Source of the DNA: Spirosoma profusum
GTDB taxonomy: Bacteria > Bacteroidota > Bacteroidia > Cytophagales > Spirosomataceae
Direction: 5' to 3'
Length of the DNA: 64,000 nt
Assembly: GCF_014699005.1 (NCBI RefSeq)
Contig: NZ_JACWZY010000003.1
Location: 124,001 to 188,000 of the forward strand
Part shown: piece by piece, positions 53,053-61,078 of the stretch
Layout: every line of letters begins with the position of its first letter
Position numbering within the stretch: the first letter of the stretch is position 1
Made by a program: the position numbers and the translations under genes
Notes under the pieces: generated by a model
Database searches by the model: none
What the model was told of the DNA's origin: nothing
What the model saw: the letters and a program-made list of their open reading frames with translations, nothing else

Positions 53053-53498
53053 GGGTACTCAGTACGTAAAATTGTACAATCTGTTATCGGTGGTATTTTG
53101 GCTAAACCATAAAAATAGGTAAAGCCTGCCAAAAACAATAGCTAATCATCGAATTGTCTAAATTTTTAACGAAAAATTATTGATTAATCGTGTTTGACAC
53201 CGGATTAATGCAAAATTAAAAATTGAATAGTCACAAATAGGTAAAGCCTAACATACTCGACAATACGTTATTAATCAGACTTGTGCTTGAATATCAAGTC
53301 GTTTTTTACAGCGACGATACGTACTAAATAGGAAAAAAATTACCCGAAAAAGAGCAAAAATAATGCCGTGGTGCAGCCACAGCAGACAGGTAATTTAGAG
53401 AAGAGAAAGAAAACCTTGTCGACGAGTTGTGGAAAGGCCAATCAATAATCAGCTACCACGTCTAATTAAATGAGCAGAATCAGTAAGCTTTTGCTCAA
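53053..53498. other. Intergenic region with a 15-nt direct repeat
   Basis: AT-rich, without convincing ORF. AAATAGGTAAAGCCT occurs twice (53113-53127 and 53235-53249), 122 bp apart. A TTAAATGAGCA...TGCTCAATTAA hairpin (about 53466-53500) stands at the 3' end of the small gene to the right. Confidence 0.5.
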
Positions 53499-53750
53499 TT
53501 AATAAGAACGTAACGGACGGAGATGAGTGAACACAGTCAGCAATCGCTCACTAATAGCAGCTTTGGCAGTCTTCACAGCAGGTTTCCATTCGGCCGATGC
53601 CCGTATCTTAGATTTAGTATTCGATACACATGGTTTAGACCGTAACTGTTTCCGAGCGGCAAACACATTATGTGGGTGCCCCATACTCATAGCCTGTCCG
53701 CTTAATCCTACTAACAAAATCCCGATGATAACAATAGTCTTCATGTCCAT
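53499..53750 (-). CDS. Small hypothetical exported protein
   Basis: 83 residues. Signal peptide MKTIVIIGILLVGLSGQAMS; the mature part is short and basic (RKQLRSKPCVSNTKSKIR) with one Cys. No family recognised. The overlapping plus-strand frame (53527-53841) lacks such a clean start and is less likely. Existence of the gene rests on the signal peptide alone. Confidence 0.45.
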   Translation of the reverse strand: MDMKTIVIIGILLVGLSGQAMSMGHPHNVFAARKQLRSKPCVSNTKSKIRASAEWKPAVKTAKAAISERLLTVFTHLRPLRSY

Positions 53751-53854
53751 TAGTATTTATGACAGCACAAAGTTATATGTTTTATTTGGTATCTTGCAAT
53801 ACATAGTACTAAAATTTCTTAATTTTTTTTGCTACGTATGAAGATCATTACGTG

Positions 53855-53909
53855 TAGGTTCCAGATTCTGGCTCACAAATGTAAACAAATGCTCAGAATC
53901 TGGAACCTA
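53855..53909. terminator. Inverted repeat at the 3' end of the 53918 gene
   Basis: TAGGTTCCAGATTCTG and CAGAATCTGGAACCTA (16 bp) around a 23-nt loop, 9 bp after the minus-strand stop codon. A stable hairpin, but without a strong T tail. Confidence 0.6.
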
Positions 53910-53917
53910 AATCAAAA

Positions 53918-54748
53918 TTAATCGACAACAATTCGTTTTACGGCGCCGTCTTCATTCTGAGTCACCGTAATAAAAAACGTTCCCTGCGATTTACTGCCCA
54001 AATCTATTTGTCCTACGAATTCGCCCGAAAAATCTTTTATTTCCCGGCGCGCAATTTCTTTACCTTTTGGGTTTGTGACAATAATAGTTACGTCACCCTT
54101 TCCCGGCGCTGTAAACCGTACGTTCAGTTGATCGCGGTCTGGGTTGTTTGGGTAAGCGTCCAGACTACGAATGGTTGAGGGTTTTCCATTAAAATTCCGG
54201 GACCATTCTTCAAATGGACGAACCAGTTTCTGGTCAAAATCTTTTGGAAATTCATATCGGAACCGATTCATCCGGTCGGTCAACGAGTCGAAACCCTGCC
54301 GAAATTCATAACGCCAGTTGTTATTATCCCAAAGTTCCCGGTTGTTTTTGGGCGATCTTCCGCGATATACATAGACATCTCCTGGCGCGCGTTTTTTACC
54401 TATTTTGAATCCATCGCGCGTTACAATTTGATTGTCAGCATCTTCATCGACAATAATGGTCATTTGTCGACGACCGCTTCCTTTTCGGGTTGCCTTCAAC
54501 GAATCGACCAGTTTCATAACTACTTTATCACGATCCGAGTCGTTTTTTCCCTCTAACTGGTACGTCCGATCAATTTCACGGACATCGTCGCCGTTACGTT
54601 CGATGATTCTGACATGAACTTCAGAATTGTCGTCCTTCGATTTAGTGGAAGGTGCTGCTTTCTTCTGAGCAATGGCCACTCCGCTCAACGTAACGGCCAG
54701 AAGTAGGGCTGGTACGAACCGCAGCCCGCTAAAAACTGTTTTTTTCAT
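53918..54748 (-). CDS. Exported protein with a T9SS-type or Ig-like C-terminal domain
   Basis: 276 residues from ATG 54748 (MKKTVFSGL), with signal peptide PALLLAVTLSGVAIAQ. The middle is highly charged (Asp/Arg/Lys: KDDNSEVHVRIIERNGDDVR) and lacks known motifs. The last ~75 residues (LDAYPNNPDRDQLNVRF, GTFFITVTQNEDGAVKRIVV) look like a type A T9SS sorting domain or a related beta-sandwich. It is divergent from the sensor kinase gene; the 177-bp region between them holds a 12-bp inverted repeat, so it may be a target of that two-component system. Confidence 0.8.
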   Translation of the reverse strand: MKKTVFSGLRFVPALLLAVTLSGVAIAQKKAAPSTKSKDDNSEVHVRIIERNGDDVREIDRTYQLEGKNDSDRDKVVMKLVDSLKATRKGSGRRQMTIIVDEDADNQIVTRDGFKIGKKRAPGDVYVYRGRSPKNNRELWDNNNWRYEFRQGFDSLTDRMNRFRYEFPKDFDQKLVRPFEEWSRNFNGKPSTIRSLDAYPNNPDRDQLNVRFTAPGKGDVTIIVTNPKGKEIARREIKDFSGEFVGQIDLGSKSQGTFFITVTQNEDGAVKRIVVD

Positions 54749-54869
54749 AGTACAGACGAATTGCAAACGAAGGAACATTAAGTTGCTGAACCGACCGGTA
54801 GCGGGGCTGTTAAAGTTTGTTAATGAGTCAATGAGTCGCCAACACGATTCGTACTTTTACTAACCACTA

Positions 54870-54906
54870 CGTTCGGTTTGTTATAGATGTAAAAACAAAC
54901 CGAACG
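54870..54906. promoter_or_regulatory. 12-bp inverted repeat between divergent genes, candidate operator
   Basis: CGTTCGGTTTGT (54870-54881) and ACAAACCGAACG (54895-54906), perfect, 13-bp spacer, 20 bp before the kinase ATG. It could be a binding site for the response regulator encoded downstream, or a 5' UTR hairpin of the kinase mRNA. Confidence 0.55.
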
Positions 54907-54925
54907 TTGCATGAGCGAGTAAAAA

Positions 54926-56830
54926 ATGTCGAAACAACGCATACTCTGGATTGTGGCACTTATGGCGATAGGGCTGCTGGGGCTGATTGGCTTGCAGGTC
55001 TATTGGATTAGTAGTGCCATCCGGCTACAGAAAGAACAGTTTGCCTATAAAGTCACGGATGCGCTTCAGGAGGTTGTCCGTACGCTGGAACGTCAGGAAA
55101 TCGTTTTTCTGACCAAACAACGTATTCAGGCCCGCGAACACAAAAGCCAGCTGATGGCCATTGCCAAAAAAGAAGATAAGATTGGAATCAAACCAGTCAG
55201 GAAACAACGTAGCACAACTTCTCCATCAATAGCGCAATCAAAAACAGACAATCCATCGGCAGGTGATGGGCTGGTTTACCGGCAGACGATTCCGTTGAAT
55301 GGTGGTGCGCTGGTAGTTCAATCGGATGCCTTACATCCAACCGGACGGCCCCTATCTCTGTCGCCGGAACAGGCGGCTATAGTCGCTGAGTTTTTGCGGC
55401 AACAGGGCGAGTTGATGGCCATTGGCGACTGGCAAACGCAACTTATTCATCAACAACAGTTTGACAACTGGTTTGAGAACGTAATGAGTACCGAACTGCC
55501 ACGTATCAACAATGAGGCAGCTCAGTTAGCTCACCGTCAGGATTCGCTACGAAAAGTCCGGAAGAAACAGCTACGTCTGGCTGCTCAACAACAGCGAGCC
55601 AGGCAGGCCAACGCGCTGACTGCCGGTAAGCTGGATTCGTCCAGCAAACTGACGAGCTCTGCCCGGTCGAAGAGTGAGGAACAGGCAGATCGGGTTAAGG
55701 ACGTATTGAAAGGGCTGCTCCTGTCCGATCGCCCGATTGAAGATCGGATTAATCGATTGGCACTCGATACGTTGCTCCGGCAAACGCTGGACGAACGTGG
55801 CATCAGCATTCCGTTCGCATATGCCGTGCGTACGCACAAGAAACCTGAATTCTTATTTGCGTCGATGGGTATCGACGCCCAGCAGGTCAATTCCAGTGGC
55901 TATAAAGCTGCCTTATTTCCGAACAATCTCATGGAAACGGGTAATTACGTCTATGTTTATTTCCCCACGCAGCAGCAATTTATTCTGGGTCGATTGGGCT
56001 TCACATTTGCCGCATCGGCGATACTTATTCTGGTTATTCTGGCTTGTTTTTACATCGCCATTAATACGATTCTGCGACAGAAAAAACTGGCCGACATCAA
56101 GAATGATTTTATCAATAACATGACTCACGAGTTCAAAACGCCGATTTCTACCATCTCACTGGCGGTCGAAATGGCGCAGGAGCAACTTCGCTCCGACGTA
56201 CCGATGGATCGTGCCATAGTCGATAACCAGCCCAAAGATCGGCTGGGTCGGTACATGGGCATCATTCGTGATGAAACCCGGCGGCTGGGCTCACACGTAG
56301 AGAAAGTATTGCAGATGGCTTTGCTCGACCGGGGTGAAATTAAGCTTAATCTCACGTCGGTAAATGTTCATGATGTTATTGAAAAAGTGCTCAATAACCT
56401 GAGTCTCCAGATAGAGCAGCGCGATGGCGAACTTGACCTGCATTTCGATGCCGATCAGGAAGTGGTCGAAGCCGACGAAGTACACCTGACAAACATCGTG
56501 TACAACTTATTGGATAACGCGCTGAAATACTCACCCGACAGTCCACATATTACGTTGAGTACCCGGAACGTACCAGAAGGTGTCAGTATAACCGTCGCTG
56601 ACCAAGGATTGGGAATGACGAAAGAACAGACCAGCCGTATTTTCGAGAAGTTTTACCGGGTTCCGACCGGCAATCGTCATGATGTAAAAGGATTTGGCCT
56701 GGGACTTAGCTACGTTAAAAAGATGATTGACGAGCATCATGGCCAGATTCTAGTTGAAAGTCAACCCGGCAAAGGCAGTTCGTTCGAAGTAATTTTACCA
56801 TATAAAATGAGCGAAAGAGTGAAAGAATGA
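54926..56830 (+). CDS. Membrane sensor histidine kinase
   Basis: 634 residues. Two transmembrane helices (ILWIVALMAIGLLGLIGLQV near the N-terminus; ASAILILVILACFYIAINTI, about 350-372) enclose a ~320-residue periplasmic sensor rich in Gln/Arg coiled-coil sequence. No HAMP domain is obvious; the helix runs straight into HisKA (NNMTHEFKTPISTISLAVEM, phospho-accepting His). HATPase: NIVYNLLDNALKYS, VADQGLGM, GFGLGLSYVKKM. It phosphorylates the OmpR-type regulator encoded next. Its last codons lie inside a palindrome that continues into the leader of the regulator gene. Confidence 0.95.
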   Translation: MSKQRILWIVALMAIGLLGLIGLQVYWISSAIRLQKEQFAYKVTDALQEVVRTLERQEIVFLTKQRIQAREHKSQLMAIAKKEDKIGIKPVRKQRSTTSPSIAQSKTDNPSAGDGLVYRQTIPLNGGALVVQSDALHPTGRPLSLSPEQAAIVAEFLRQQGELMAIGDWQTQLIHQQQFDNWFENVMSTELPRINNEAAQLAHRQDSLRKVRKKQLRLAAQQQRARQANALTAGKLDSSSKLTSSARSKSEEQADRVKDVLKGLLLSDRPIEDRINRLALDTLLRQTLDERGISIPFAYAVRTHKKPEFLFASMGIDAQQVNSSGYKAALFPNNLMETGNYVYVYFPTQQQFILGRLGFTFAASAILILVILACFYIAINTILRQKKLADIKNDFINNMTHEFKTPISTISLAVEMAQEQLRSDVPMDRAIVDNQPKDRLGRYMGIIRDETRRLGSHVEKVLQMALLDRGEIKLNLTSVNVHDVIEKVLNNLSLQIEQRDGELDLHFDADQEVVEADEVHLTNIVYNLLDNALKYSPDSPHITLSTRNVPEGVSITVADQGLGMTKEQTSRIFEKFYRVPTGNRHDVKGFGLGLSYVKKMIDEHHGQILVESQPGKGSSFEVILPYKMSERVKE

Positions 56831-56901
56831 AAGAGCGAATGCCATCCGGCAGGTTTCGCTCTTTCACCGCTCCGGCGGCCCGGTCTTTCACTCTTTTGCT
56901 C
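56809..56901. repeat. Palindromic repeat GAAAGAGTGAAAGA at the kinase-regulator junction (family D)
   Basis: GAGCGAAAGAGTGAAAGA (56809-56826) pairs with TCTTTCACTCTTTTGCTC (56884-56901), 17 of 18; a smaller inner hairpin uses GAAAGAGCGAA and TTTCGCTCTTTC. It spans the last seven codons and stop of the kinase gene and the region before the regulator ATG. Confidence 0.8.
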
Positions 56902-56910
56902 TTTACACTT

Positions 56911-57591
56911 ATGCCTACTATTCTCTTAGTTGAAGACGACCCGAATTTGGGGCAGTTGGTGCAGGAATACCTGACCATGAAGGGATATGCCACCGACCGC
57001 GCCACCGACGGGAATCAGGGCTTGCAGCATTTTATGAATAAAGCCTATGATTTGTGCATCTTCGACGTAATGATGCCCAAAAAAGACGGGTTCACCCTGG
57101 CGAAAGAGGTCCGTATGGGCGACCGCGACGTACCGATCATTTTCCTGACCGCCAAATCGATGCAGGAAGACACCATTCAAGGATTTAAGGTGGGTGCCGA
57201 TGATTACATTACGAAGCCCTTCAGTATGGAAGAATTGCTACTACGTATCCAGGCCATTCTCCGCCGATCCCAGCGGTCGGCCGATGCTACGGAACCTACT
57301 ACGTATCAAATTGGCAACCTGGCTTTCGATTATCAGCATCAGCTTTTGATCCATAATGGCTCGTCGCAGAGACTGACAAGCAAAGAGTCGGAATTATTAA
57401 AATTGCTCGCGCAGAACCTCAATCAGCCCGTCAGTCGTAGCTTTGCACTGAAAATGGTTTGGGGTGATGATTCGTACTTCAACGCCCGAAGCATGGACGT
57501 ATACGTAACGAAACTCCGCAAATACCTGAAGGAAGACCCGGCGGTTCAACTCGTTAACGTACACGGCGAAGGATTTAAACTAATTGTATGA
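56911..57591 (+). CDS. OmpR-family response regulator
   Basis: 226 residues from ATG 56911 (MPTILLVEDDPN). The receiver has LVEDDPN, CIFDVMMPKKDG with the phospho-acceptor Asp, IFLTAKS and DYITKPFS with Lys. Winged helix: LTSKESELLKLLAQNLNQPV, SMDVYVTKLRKYLKEDP, VNVHGEGFKLIV. An in-frame ATG at 56827 would overlap the kinase stop (ATGA) but would add 28 residues encoded by repeat DNA; the ATG at 56911, at the conserved start, is preferred. It is the cognate regulator of the kinase just upstream. Target genes unknown; the inverted repeat at 54870 is one candidate site. Confidence 0.93.
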   Translation: MPTILLVEDDPNLGQLVQEYLTMKGYATDRATDGNQGLQHFMNKAYDLCIFDVMMPKKDGFTLAKEVRMGDRDVPIIFLTAKSMQEDTIQGFKVGADDYITKPFSMEELLLRIQAILRRSQRSADATEPTTYQIGNLAFDYQHQLLIHNGSSQRLTSKESELLKLLAQNLNQPVSRSFALKMVWGDDSYFNARSMDVYVTKLRKYLKEDPAVQLVNVHGEGFKLIV

Positions 57592-57619
57592 GTAGAGACA
57601 AAGCATGCTTTGTCTCTAC
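57592..57619. repeat. Perfect 28-bp palindrome at the hemB 5' end (family E)
   Basis: GTAGAGACAAAGCATGCTTTGTCTCTAC in full is 57592-57619 (centre GCATGC). It begins immediately after the regulator stop and contains the ATG at 57605 that would be the longest hemB start. Confidence 0.85.
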
Positions 57620-58609
57620 AACAACCCTACAACATTGGCAAATATACTACGTCGTCCGCGTCGAAATCGCCAGTCGGCGGTTATTCGCGACATGGTTCAG
57701 GAAACCCGCTTGTCGGTTACTGATTTTATTTTACCCCTCTTTATTATGGAGGGCAAGAACGTCCGCTCTGAAGTAAGTTCAATGCCCGGTATCCATCGTC
57801 TATCACTCGATTTGATGCTGGAAGAAATTCAGGAGTGCGTGGATTTAGGCGTTCAGACGTTCGATTTATTTCCTAATCTGCCCGAGTCGAAGAAAGATAA
57901 ATACGCTACTGAAAGTTATAACCCAGACGGATTGTATCCACAGGCGATACGTGCCATCAAAGACCGTTTTCCTGACGTAGTGGTCATGACCGACGTAGCG
58001 ATGGACCCGTACAGTTCTGACGGGCACGATGGGATTGTAGAAAACGGTAAAATCCTGAATGATGCTACGTTAGAAGTATTAGGAAAGATGGCACTAACGC
58101 AGGCACAAGCGGGAGCCAACATCATTGGCCCATCTGATATGATGGATGGTCGGGTTGGTTATCTCCGTCAGGTTCTTGATGAAGGCGGTTTTAACGAGGT
58201 CGCGATTATGTCGTACTCGGCCAAATACGCCAGCGCATTCTACGGTCCCTTCCGCGACGCGCTGGATTCCGCTCCGAAATTTGGCGATAAGAAAACGTAT
58301 CAGATGAACCCCGCCAATAGCCGGGAGGCTATTATCGAAGCCCAGCTTGACTTTGAAGAAGGCGCTGATTTTCTGATGGTAAAACCGGCACTGGCTTATC
58401 TGGATATTATAAAACTGCTGAACGATAATTTTCATCTGCCCATTGCAGCCTATAATGTCAGTGGCGAGTATGCCATGATTAAGGCGGCCGCACAGCGCGG
58501 CTGGCTCGATGGTGAACGCGCCATGATGGAAGCGCTGATGGCGATTAAACGAGCGGGCGCCACCGTTATTTTAACGTATTTCGCGAAAGAAGCAGCCCGG
58601 TTACTTTAA
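57605..58609 (+). CDS. hemB: Delta-aminolevulinic acid dehydratase (porphobilinogen synthase)
   Basis: 334 residues as drawn. It condenses two 5-aminolevulinate to porphobilinogen in heme and tetrapyrrole synthesis. The conserved N-terminus RRPRRNRQSAVIRDMVQET is followed by LSVTDFILPLFIMEG, VMTDVAMDPYSSDGHDGI, the lysine segment IMSYSAKYASAFYGPFRDAL and the Schiff-base lysine LMVKPALAYLD; the end VILTYFAKEAARLL is typical. The first ~14 residues (MLCLYNNPTTLANI) come from palindromic DNA and may not be translated: the true start could be the TTG or another codon near 57638. It lies 13 bp after the regulator stop, but a functional link is not implied. Confidence 0.93.
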   Translation: MLCLYNNPTTLANILRRPRRNRQSAVIRDMVQETRLSVTDFILPLFIMEGKNVRSEVSSMPGIHRLSLDLMLEEIQECVDLGVQTFDLFPNLPESKKDKYATESYNPDGLYPQAIRAIKDRFPDVVVMTDVAMDPYSSDGHDGIVENGKILNDATLEVLGKMALTQAQAGANIIGPSDMMDGRVGYLRQVLDEGGFNEVAIMSYSAKYASAFYGPFRDALDSAPKFGDKKTYQMNPANSREAIIEAQLDFEEGADFLMVKPALAYLDIIKLLNDNFHLPIAAYNVSGEYAMIKAAAQRGWLDGERAMMEALMAIKRAGATVILTYFAKEAARLL

Positions 58610-58634
58610 AAATATAACCTGTTTAAGGACTTTT

Positions 58635-58695
58635 AAAAATAGCCGTTTTTGTCACTCGGAACCAAGGGTTCCGAGTGACAAAAACGGCTATTTTT
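58635..58695. terminator. Near-perfect 61-nt palindrome after hemB
   Basis: 29-bp arms with a 3-nt loop (AAAAATAGCC...GGAACC / GGTTCC...GGCTATTTTT) ending in T5, 26 bp after the hemB stop. It should work as a terminator. Its GTTTTTGTCA ends recall family A, whose cores start the same way. Confidence 0.85.
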
Positions 58696-58789
58696 AATAT
58701 CTTTTCGAAACCCTAAACAGATTTTGTTCCTTACCCTGTCTACATCTGATAGTTCTATAATTAACCTGAGTTATGGATAAGCCGACATA

Positions 58790-58896
58790 TTGCTGACGCT
58801 TGTGGCTTCGACAGGCTTAGCCTGACAGCCAAGCCTGCGTTAACAAATTTAAGTGGCCTGTCAGGCTGAGCCTGTCGAAGCCACAAGCGTCAGCAA
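58790..58896. repeat. Palindromic repeat GGCTTCGACAGGC (family F)
   Basis: Left arm 58790-58828 (TTGCTGACGCTTGTGGCTTC at its start), right arm 58858-58896, 39 nt each with one mismatch, and a 29-nt spacer. Each arm also contains CTGTCAGGCTGAGCCTGTCG-like internal symmetry. Confidence 0.85.
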
Positions 58897-59252
58897 TACG
58901 CTGGGAATAAATCTATTACTTTTTCAATCAGCCATAATTCACGTTATAAGTAGCATTCATTGATCTGCAAAGCTGTTGGCTGTTTTTCGAAGAATTTGGC
59001 GTTTCTCCAACCATTTTTCACCTGTTGGCACCATAGTCCACCTTTTTGAAACTAGAGTCCACCTATTTCTGCCTTCTATTTACTAATCTTGCTATGCGCT
59101 TCAGTACTGTATACACAGTTCACTGATGAAGCTTCGCCAACTCATCGGCGAAAAGACAATTACCCGTCCAAACGCTTCAAGTTGAACGGGTAGATACGGG
59201 CGTAATAAACACCGGGAAAGTTAATTTGAAAACCCATTAATGTCAGGAATAT

Positions 59253-60989
59253 ATGTACAATCTCCTCTTTTTTCGCCTTGTTCGATGGTTCAGCTATACC
59301 AGTCTGCTAGTACCATTGTACGTAAATGCCCAGCAAATCCCTTTTGACAGGCTCAATGAAGCTCCCCGGTATTCCCCACCGATGGGTGATTCGCTTGTGA
59401 TCCGTTCAGCTGCACCCGCCAGATCGCTCGTTGATCCCTGGAATCGCAATGCTATTCTGGCCGATTATTACCAGAACTACCTCGGCTCTGCGGTCAGCGA
59501 TAATGAGTTGAACTGGACCGGTAACCTGGCGAGCTGCATACCAGGAACCATCTCTCAGGTAGCCCAGAACCGTACCATTCAGCGCATTAATTATTATCGC
59601 CGGTTAGTAGGCTTACCCGATAACATGACATTCGACCCAAGCCGCAATACTGAAACCCAGGCGGCTGCCCTGATAATGGGAGCCAATAATCAGCTAAACC
59701 ATACCCCTCCCTCAACTTCGCTCTGTTACTCGAGCGCGGGTTTGAGCGGGGCATCCAATTCAAACTTAGGCTTAGGATTTCATTCCAGTAGGGCTGTTAA
59801 ACAATACATTGACGATAGAACCCCTGGTAATGAGGAAGTTGGTCATCGACGTTGGATTCTATATTCGCGAGCGACCAGCTTTGGTCATGGTAGCGCCCGA
59901 ACCTCTAATCCTAACTTTGTTACCTTTGCCGATGCACTTTGGATTGCCAACCCGACCACAACCCCCGCTTCTCTACCACAATACATTGCCTTCCCCCCAG
60001 CAGGTTATGTTCCTCGTACACTGATTCCAGACCGTTGGTCATTTAGTATTCCTGGTGCTAATTTCTCATCTGCTAACGTAACGCTTCAGGATGGGTTAGG
60101 AGCTCCACTTAGCCTTACGACGCATACGCCTGGGGGGGCGTATGGCGACAACACACTTGTGTGGAATCTACCTGCTACAGATCTGGCCTGGACTGGTTCA
60201 GCCGACAAATCGTTTCGGGTGACGGTATCAAACGTTATCCAAAATGGAGTGACCCAGCCCCCATATTCCTATACGGTCGTAGCTATCGATCCAAGTACGG
60301 TGACTTCCTGCCCCGGCACTTCTCCGGTAGCCAGCTGTTCGGTGACGGTATCGGGTGGTCAGAGCGTTTTTTATGGAACGGCCGCCTTTCGGTTTAACAC
60401 AATAGACACACAATCGTCGTCAGCAAGTAATGACGGGCAAAACTACACCGATCTATCGTGCGTTACCCAGACAACGGTTACTGCCGGGAGTAGTTACACG
60501 CTGAATCTGCAAGGTGCTGCTTCCAACGTACACCGATTACGCGTCTGGATTGACTACAACGGGAACGGTCAATTCACCGATTCTGGAGAACAGGTGGTAG
60601 CAAGTTCGGCAGGCAGTGTGAGTGCGGTAGTAACCATTCCCACTACGGCCTCCGTCAATACGTTGCTGCGTATACGGGTGATGGCCGATGCCCCCAGTTC
60701 TGCGACTACAGCGTGCGCCCTCACAGACGGAGGCCAGGTCGATGATTATGGATTATGGATACAATCCTCCACCCCTCCCTGCACCGTGATGACAACCGTA
60801 CAGAATGGTAACTGGACTAGCCCCGCAACCTGGTCGTGCAACCGCGCTCCGCTGGCAACCGATCAGGTGCGGATTGGTCATTCGATTACAGTCGGAGCAG
60901 GAGCTACAGTTCAGGTAGCAAAGGTCACCTATCTGAATGGGGGGCGTCTCTCTTTACTATCCAGCGCCCGCCTAAAGTTAATACCATAA
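59253..60989 (+). CDS. Exported protein with CAP domain and GEVED-type domain
   Basis: 578 residues with an N-terminal signal (WFSYTSLLVPLYVNA). Residues ~100-250 resemble a CAP/SCP-PR1 domain (INYYRRLVGLPDNMTFDPSR, NNQLNHTPPSTSLCYS, NEEVGHRRWILYS). A beta domain to about 360 is followed by a GEVED-like domain (about 365-505; VWIDYNGNGQFTDSGE, IRVMADAPSS, GGQVDDYGLW). The end (NGNWTSPATWSCNRAP, GHSITVGAGATVQV) looks like a G8-type repeat start. Such mosaics are secreted or surface proteins of Bacteroidota. No T9SS domain is clear at the very end, so the C-terminus may be truncated. Function unknown. Confidence 0.85.
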   Translation: MYNLLFFRLVRWFSYTSLLVPLYVNAQQIPFDRLNEAPRYSPPMGDSLVIRSAAPARSLVDPWNRNAILADYYQNYLGSAVSDNELNWTGNLASCIPGTISQVAQNRTIQRINYYRRLVGLPDNMTFDPSRNTETQAAALIMGANNQLNHTPPSTSLCYSSAGLSGASNSNLGLGFHSSRAVKQYIDDRTPGNEEVGHRRWILYSRATSFGHGSARTSNPNFVTFADALWIANPTTTPASLPQYIAFPPAGYVPRTLIPDRWSFSIPGANFSSANVTLQDGLGAPLSLTTHTPGGAYGDNTLVWNLPATDLAWTGSADKSFRVTVSNVIQNGVTQPPYSYTVVAIDPSTVTSCPGTSPVASCSVTVSGGQSVFYGTAAFRFNTIDTQSSSASNDGQNYTDLSCVTQTTVTAGSSYTLNLQGAASNVHRLRVWIDYNGNGQFTDSGEQVVASSAGSVSAVVTIPTTASVNTLLRIRVMADAPSSATTACALTDGGQVDDYGLWIQSSTPPCTVMTTVQNGNWTSPATWSCNRAPLATDQVRIGHSITVGAGATVQVAKVTYLNGGRLSLLSSARLKLIP

Positions 60990-61078
60990 GGTACTAGTAG
61001 AATTGCCAGCAAACGGGCTATATATTTAGTCGTATAAAACTACGCTAACGATTCAGTAATCGCCTTGACCAAACCTGT

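Larger units (their letters stand above)
58610..59252. other. Long intergenic region with two large palindromes
   Basis: 643 nt without a convincing gene. It contains the 61-nt palindrome at 58635, the repeat at 58790, a pair of AGTCCACCT direct repeats (59035 and 59056) and a small hairpin TACCCGT...ACGGGTA (59161-59192) shortly before the next gene. Confidence 0.6.

Noticed and set aside
53527-53841. 104-residue plus-strand frame
   Set aside because: It overlaps the minus-strand small exported protein. Its hydrophobic stretch comes from AT-rich DNA near its end and it has no clear signal peptide.
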